A stretch of DNA of 40,773 nucleotides from NCBI GenBank assembly GCA_012719125.1, contig JAAYAY010000359.1, positions 1-40,773 on the forward strand. Reading direction: 5' to 3'. Position 1 is the first letter of the stretch. Each line of letters starts with the position of its first letter. Below, in pieces: positions 37,491 to 40,773 of this stretch. The notes beneath the pieces were generated by a model. The model saw nothing but the letters and a program-made list of their open reading frames with translations, was not told the origin of the DNA and did not search any database. Origin of the DNA: Planctomycetaceae bacterium (lineage in GTDB: Bacteria; Planctomycetota; Planctomycetia; Pirellulales; Thermoguttaceae). The position numbers and the translations under genes were made by a program.

Positions 37491-40145
37491 ATGTGCTGGG
37501 CTGCTCTCATCTTGGCTGCAACGGTTCTCGCTCAGATTCCCCCCAACTCGCCCGGCCAGCCAACCGTGCCTCGCTATTCCGAACCGGCTCCGCCCGGTGT
37601 CGGCGGCTACGGGACTGTCGGCGGCATTCCGATGCCTGGCGGCGGAGCCGGGGGAATGCAGCGGGGCGATGTGGGAAGCGGGCAAGCCCCCTTGCCCGAT
37701 TGGCAAGCGGGTGACCCGCGGGCCGCGGCTCCGCCTGTGGGTTCGGCGACGGGCGGGCTGTCTCAAGGGATCATCAACCCGGCACCAGAGGCACAGTCTG
37801 TCATTCCACCGGGTTCATCTCCGACGCTGGAAAGGCTGTTGTTCCTTCAGAAGAACCGGGACGACAAGGCGGCTGCTCAGGAAGAAGTTGCCCCTGGTCT
37901 CCAAACGCCCTATCCGGCGCAACAGCCAATGAGCCCCGGAACAGGGTCGTACGGCACGGGCTGGGGTGACCCCGCAGTTTCCAGCCGAATCGCCACACAG
38001 CTTCCGACAGTTCCCAAGCTGACGGTTGACGAAGCGCTCCGGCAGGCGATGACGCTTCCGTCGAGCACGGTGGTTGCGGGGCGTGACGTTGCCCTTCTGG
38101 ATGTTCTAGGGCAGGTCACGGATCGTTCCAAACGCGTGACGATCGCTCATGCCTATTGGCAGTTGGCGGCACGACTGGGCGAGTACCGGTTTTGCTGGGA
38201 GGAGTCGCGGCTGATCCAGTCGATTGGAACTGGAGCCGTCGAAGCCGGTTTGTTGAGGTCGGCGCAGCAGATGGCCGATCGCGAATCGACGGCCGCTGAG
38301 TTGGCGCTGCTTCAGGCTCAATACGATCTGGCCGAGGCTGCGGGGTTTGACTCTTCCGGCTCCGGCGAACTGCCCCTACCAAGCGATCACCCCCATACCC
38401 GCAGTTACAACACCAACTTCGACCAAATCTTCGCGGGGCGCACGCCCCCCGGACGAACTCGGCTTCTGCATCGGACGCTCCCACTGCAGCAGCGGGTGAT
38501 CGACGCCCGTTGGGAAGCGGTGCAGGCGGCCCAGGACGCGTATCAGGCGGTTGCCCGATCCTATCAGGTCGGGCAGCAGGTCGATGCCGCCGATCTGCTC
38601 GCGACTTTGCACGAGATCACGACCCAGCGGCGGGCCTGGATCACAGCCATCGCCCAGTACAATCACGGAATTGCAGACTATGCGCTGACGATTGCCGGTC
38701 CGGAGACGACGGGACGCGATCTGGTCTCGATCTTGATCAAGCTGAGTCAGGCGGAACCGGGCAGCGATCGGGTCGGGCCGGGCGAGGAGTCCAAGTCGGG
38801 GGTGCCGACGTTGGCACCTCCCCGGGATCAAGTAACGGAGAGCGACGTCTCGCAGGGTGTGCCGCCGGTCCCCATGGCACCGGTTGCAGAAACCGATCTG
38901 GCTGTGGAACCGACCTCGGCGGAGGAACCGGCCCGGGCCGACGGCACCGCGGCAGACGATTCGGCGGTGAAACCGGCCCTTGCCGAGGTTCCCTCGCCGG
39001 ACCCGGCGGCAGATGCGGCGACGGGCGCCGGCGGCCAGGATATTCCACAGGTGCCGAAAGCGCAGGACGGGTTGCCGCCCGAGAAGCCGATTGCAGCGGT
39101 CGAAGAGCCGGACGAGGCGGTGTCCCCCGAGGCTCAAGAGAGTCCGGAAGCGCCAACCGTGGCAGCGAGCGAAGGTACTCCCGCAGAGATCGACTCTGCC
39201 AAGAGCTCGCTGGAACCAGGGGCGGCGGAGCCCGGCGTGGCGCTGCCCCCGACGCGAGATCTGGCGATTCAAACGCGACCGATGGTGCCCGTCGAGGAGA
39301 CCGGCTCGGCGTCGAGGGTGCAGACGGTCTTCCGCCAACCCGATTCGTCGTCATCGATTGCTCTGGTGAGACAGCACGGCGATCTGGTCGGACTTCCCGC
39401 GGGAATCCAAGCCAAGCGTCTGACGGCGTCGCTCCTGGGCGATCCCGAAGCCGGACGACCGGAGACGGAAGCCGTCGACCTGGAGGCCTGCCTGGAAGGC
39501 GTTGCGGGCGGCCGGCGTCGGGCAGTCATCGAGGCCTACTGGGAAGCCTCTCAGAGCCTTGCCGAGTACGAAGTGTATCGAGAGCACGTGGAACTGCTCG
39601 CCAGCCTGATCAAGCCGGTCACGCTCGGCTCGGCGGGAACCGATGAGGCGCGGGCCAGGTTGACGGCGGCACGGTTCAGCGCCGAGGCCGATCTGCTCGA
39701 AGCCGAGACCCGGCTGATCGCCGCGCAGTATGAACTGACGAGCCGCTGCGGGCGATCGCTTGAAGGCCCGTGGCTCATGCCGAAGACGTTGCCGCACGCG
39801 GGCGACTACCGTTTGAATCTCGAAGCGCAGCCGTCCCAGATGGTCGAGTCGTGGGGGGTGAAACGTCTGGCAACGATCATCCCGGCCCTCCATCGCAGTT
39901 TGAGCGAGCAGGCCGCGGCGGTCGTCGAGGCGGATTCGAGACGGGTGGAGGTCGTCAACACCTATTGGACTCAATCCCTCCCGTTCGACCACGTGTTGGC
40001 AGCGGTCGACGCACAAACGCGGGAAAGCCTGGAGTTTCTCAAGGTGCTGGGAGCCTACAATCAATCGATCGCCGACTATGTGACGGCGGTGATCCCGGAG
40101 ACGCTCCCGGAGGAGCAACTGGTCGCCACGCTGGTCGTTCGTTGA
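37491..40145 (+). CDS. Duplicated TolC-like secreted protein
   Basis: 884 residues. The start is ATG at 37491; TGA directly upstream in frame rules out longer forms. A short hydrophobic start (MCWAALILAATVLAQ) may be the signal peptide. Residues about 176-423 and 661-884 are two diverged copies of a TolC/outer-membrane-efflux-like helical hairpin domain: AYWQLAARLGEY against AYWEASQSLAEY, and QYNHGIADYALTIAGPE against AYNQSIADYVTAVIPE. They are separated by an acidic Pro/Ala/Glu-rich linker of about 200 residues, and an 80-residue Gly/Pro-rich N-terminal region precedes them. TolC proteins are themselves tandem repeats but of single-domain size. No pump gene is adjacent. Probably an envelope protein; function unknown. 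Confidence 0.78.
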   Translation: MCWAALILAATVLAQIPPNSPGQPTVPRYSEPAPPGVGGYGTVGGIPMPGGGAGGMQRGDVGSGQAPLPDWQAGDPRAAAPPVGSATGGLSQGIINPAPEAQSVIPPGSSPTLERLLFLQKNRDDKAAAQEEVAPGLQTPYPAQQPMSPGTGSYGTGWGDPAVSSRIATQLPTVPKLTVDEALRQAMTLPSSTVVAGRDVALLDVLGQVTDRSKRVTIAHAYWQLAARLGEYRFCWEESRLIQSIGTGAVEAGLLRSAQQMADRESTAAELALLQAQYDLAEAAGFDSSGSGELPLPSDHPHTRSYNTNFDQIFAGRTPPGRTRLLHRTLPLQQRVIDARWEAVQAAQDAYQAVARSYQVGQQVDAADLLATLHEITTQRRAWITAIAQYNHGIADYALTIAGPETTGRDLVSILIKLSQAEPGSDRVGPGEESKSGVPTLAPPRDQVTESDVSQGVPPVPMAPVAETDLAVEPTSAEEPARADGTAADDSAVKPALAEVPSPDPAADAATGAGGQDIPQVPKAQDGLPPEKPIAAVEEPDEAVSPEAQESPEAPTVAASEGTPAEIDSAKSSLEPGAAEPGVALPPTRDLAIQTRPMVPVEETGSASRVQTVFRQPDSSSSIALVRQHGDLVGLPAGIQAKRLTASLLGDPEAGRPETEAVDLEACLEGVAGGRRRAVIEAYWEASQSLAEYEVYREHVELLASLIKPVTLGSAGTDEARARLTAARFSAEADLLEAETRLIAAQYELTSRCGRSLEGPWLMPKTLPHAGDYRLNLEAQPSQMVESWGVKRLATIIPALHRSLSEQAAAVVEADSRRVEVVNTYWTQSLPFDHVLAAVDAQTRESLEFLKVLGAYNQSIADYVTAVIPETLPEEQLVATLVVR

Positions 40146-40159
40146 GGCCCGCGTGCCTG

Positions 40160-40561
40160 TCAGCTCCCACGTCGTTTGCGGTCGAGCCGCTTCTGAAACC
40201 GAGCTCGATCGATCACGGCGCGAACGTGCGTGCCCTTCGCGACCAGATCGTGACTGTCGCGGGCCTCGAAATCGAGCATGACCTTGTTGCCTTCCACGGC
40301 AGTCACCGTGGCCGTTGCGACGAGCGTATCGCCCGGCGGTGTGGCGGCAAGATGCTCGAACTGGAATCCCACGCCGACGGAGGCTTCCGTCGGGTCGAGA
40401 TGGGGCCGGATGGCTTCGTAGGCAGCCGTCTCCATGGCGTAGAGAACCCAGGGAGTGGAGGCAACGGCGGGCGCTCCGGGCTTGCGGAAGCTGACGAGGT
40501 TCTCGGTAACGACGCGGTGTCGATATTCTCCGGTCACTCCCGGAACAAGGCTTGTCTTCAT
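40160..40561 (-). CDS. FlK-type hotdog thioesterase
   Basis: 133 residues from the ATG at 40561; the frame is open 24 codons further but not family-like. Single hotdog domain. T36, E44 and H70 reproduce the spacing of the T42, E50, H76 triad of fluoroacetyl-CoA thioesterase FlK (offset 6), visible in STPWVLYAMETAAYE and FQFEHLAATPPGD. The usual family members cleave small acyl-CoA esters; fluoroacetyl specificity should not be inferred. It converges with the TolC-like gene 14 bases away. Confidence 0.82.
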   Translation of the reverse strand: MKTSLVPGVTGEYRHRVVTENLVSFRKPGAPAVASTPWVLYAMETAAYEAIRPHLDPTEASVGVGFQFEHLAATPPGDTLVATATVTAVEGNKVMLDFEARDSHDLVAKGTHVRAVIDRARFQKRLDRKRRGS

Positions 40562-40682
40562 GAACGGGGATCGGCGTGCGGTGTGGTTGCTACTCAAACT
40601 GGGTGGGCAGCCTGTGCTTCTCCGAAGAATCAAACCGAGGCTGGAATCTACCCGTCAGTTGCACAAATCCATTGATGTGATC

Positions 40683-40711
40683 TTGACAAAAGGCGGTGAA
40701 ACTCGATGCTT
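40683..40711 (+). promoter_or_regulatory. Possible sigma-70-type promoter at right edge
   Basis: TTGACA at 40683-40688 matches the -35 consensus exactly; 17 bases later ATGCTT at 40706-40711 is only a weak -10. The left arm of the inverted repeat at 40692-40768 lies in the spacer, where a repressor could act. A small ATG frame starts at 40737 and runs off the window, perhaps its target. Confidence 0.35.
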
Positions 40712-40768
40712 TCCAGTGTAAGAAAAAGTGTCCCCAATGGGAACAATGGAAAACAGGAGTTCACCGCC
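40692..40768. repeat. Inverted repeat at right edge
   Basis: GGCGGTGAA (40692-40700) and its exact complement TTCACCGCC (40760-40768) lie 59 bases apart; the match extends inward with one base gap (GGCGGTGAAACTC against GGCGGTGAACTCC read from the far side). The arms could be operator half-sites or the ends of a small element. The window ends five bases later, so context is missing. Confidence 0.45.
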
Positions 40769-40773
40769 AGTGA

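Overview
This is a GC-rich bacterial chromosomal window that looks like a planctomycete, probably of the Pirellulales type. The assignment rests on gene style, not on any marker RNA. The signs are many short convergent or divergent operons, a FolK fused to a deoxynucleoside-kinase-like domain, a 77-residue small protein of a type I associate with planctomycetes, lipoprotein and Tat-signal periplasmic proteins, and a bacterial V/A-type ATPase operon. There is no rRNA, credible tRNA, CRISPR array, prophage or recognisable insertion sequence. Most of the window is ordinary, well-packed core genome.

Layout. 1-2.1 kb (minus): pantothenate synthetase behind the FolK fusion. 2.4-4.6 kb: a small secreted protein, a solitary CpaB/RcpC-like secreted protein and a membrane protein. 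4.7-9.2 kb (minus): hisF, a PilT-type ATPase, a membrane-anchored GspE/PilB-like protein whose nucleotide-binding motifs are destroyed, and a CvpA-like protein. 9.8-15.1 kb: a GH13 sucrose-phosphorylase-family enzyme (plus), a conserved-looking hypothetical (minus), a transglutaminase-like lipoprotein and a PduO-type corrinoid adenosyltransferase (plus). 15.2-17.2 kb: a nitrogen-control unit, with a full-consensus sigma-54 promoter, the ammonium transporter amtB and a PII protein. 17.3-18.5 kb: a GT4 glycosyltransferase, followed by 0.7 kb of non-coding DNA holding a perfect 16-bp hairpin.

19.2-21.8 kb: an acyl carrier protein coupled to a DRE-TIM (isopropylmalate-synthase superfamily) enzyme, facing a translationally coupled three-gene unit with a multi-zinc-ribbon protein and a 43-codon GTG gene. 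21.9-26.5 kb: a HEAT-repeat lipoprotein, a helical protein plus an SPFH-domain protein, a metallo-beta-lactamase-fold hydrolase and a Tat-exported sugar-isomerase-like protein. 26.5-28 kb: a possible tiny membrane protein and RNase D.

28.1-35.6 kb (minus): a V/A-type ATPase operon in the order E, DUF2764, A, B, D, I, K, closed by a strong hairpin terminator. Three gene junctions overlap as ATGA. The K proteolipid keeps the side-chain ligands known from sodium-translocating enzymes. The E-to-A stretch has a DUF2764 protein in place of canonical C and F subunits. 35.8-40.8 kb: a start-less coding-like remnant, the 77-aa small protein, a single-pass membrane protein, an 884-aa secreted protein made of two diverged TolC-like halves, a FlK-type thioesterase and an inverted repeat at the right edge.

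The points most worth a second look are the GspE/PilB pseudo-ATPase beside an intact pilT, the duplicated TolC-like protein, the ACP/DRE-TIM pair and the sodium-type V-ATPase without C and F. Functions are read from motifs by eye; no database search was run.
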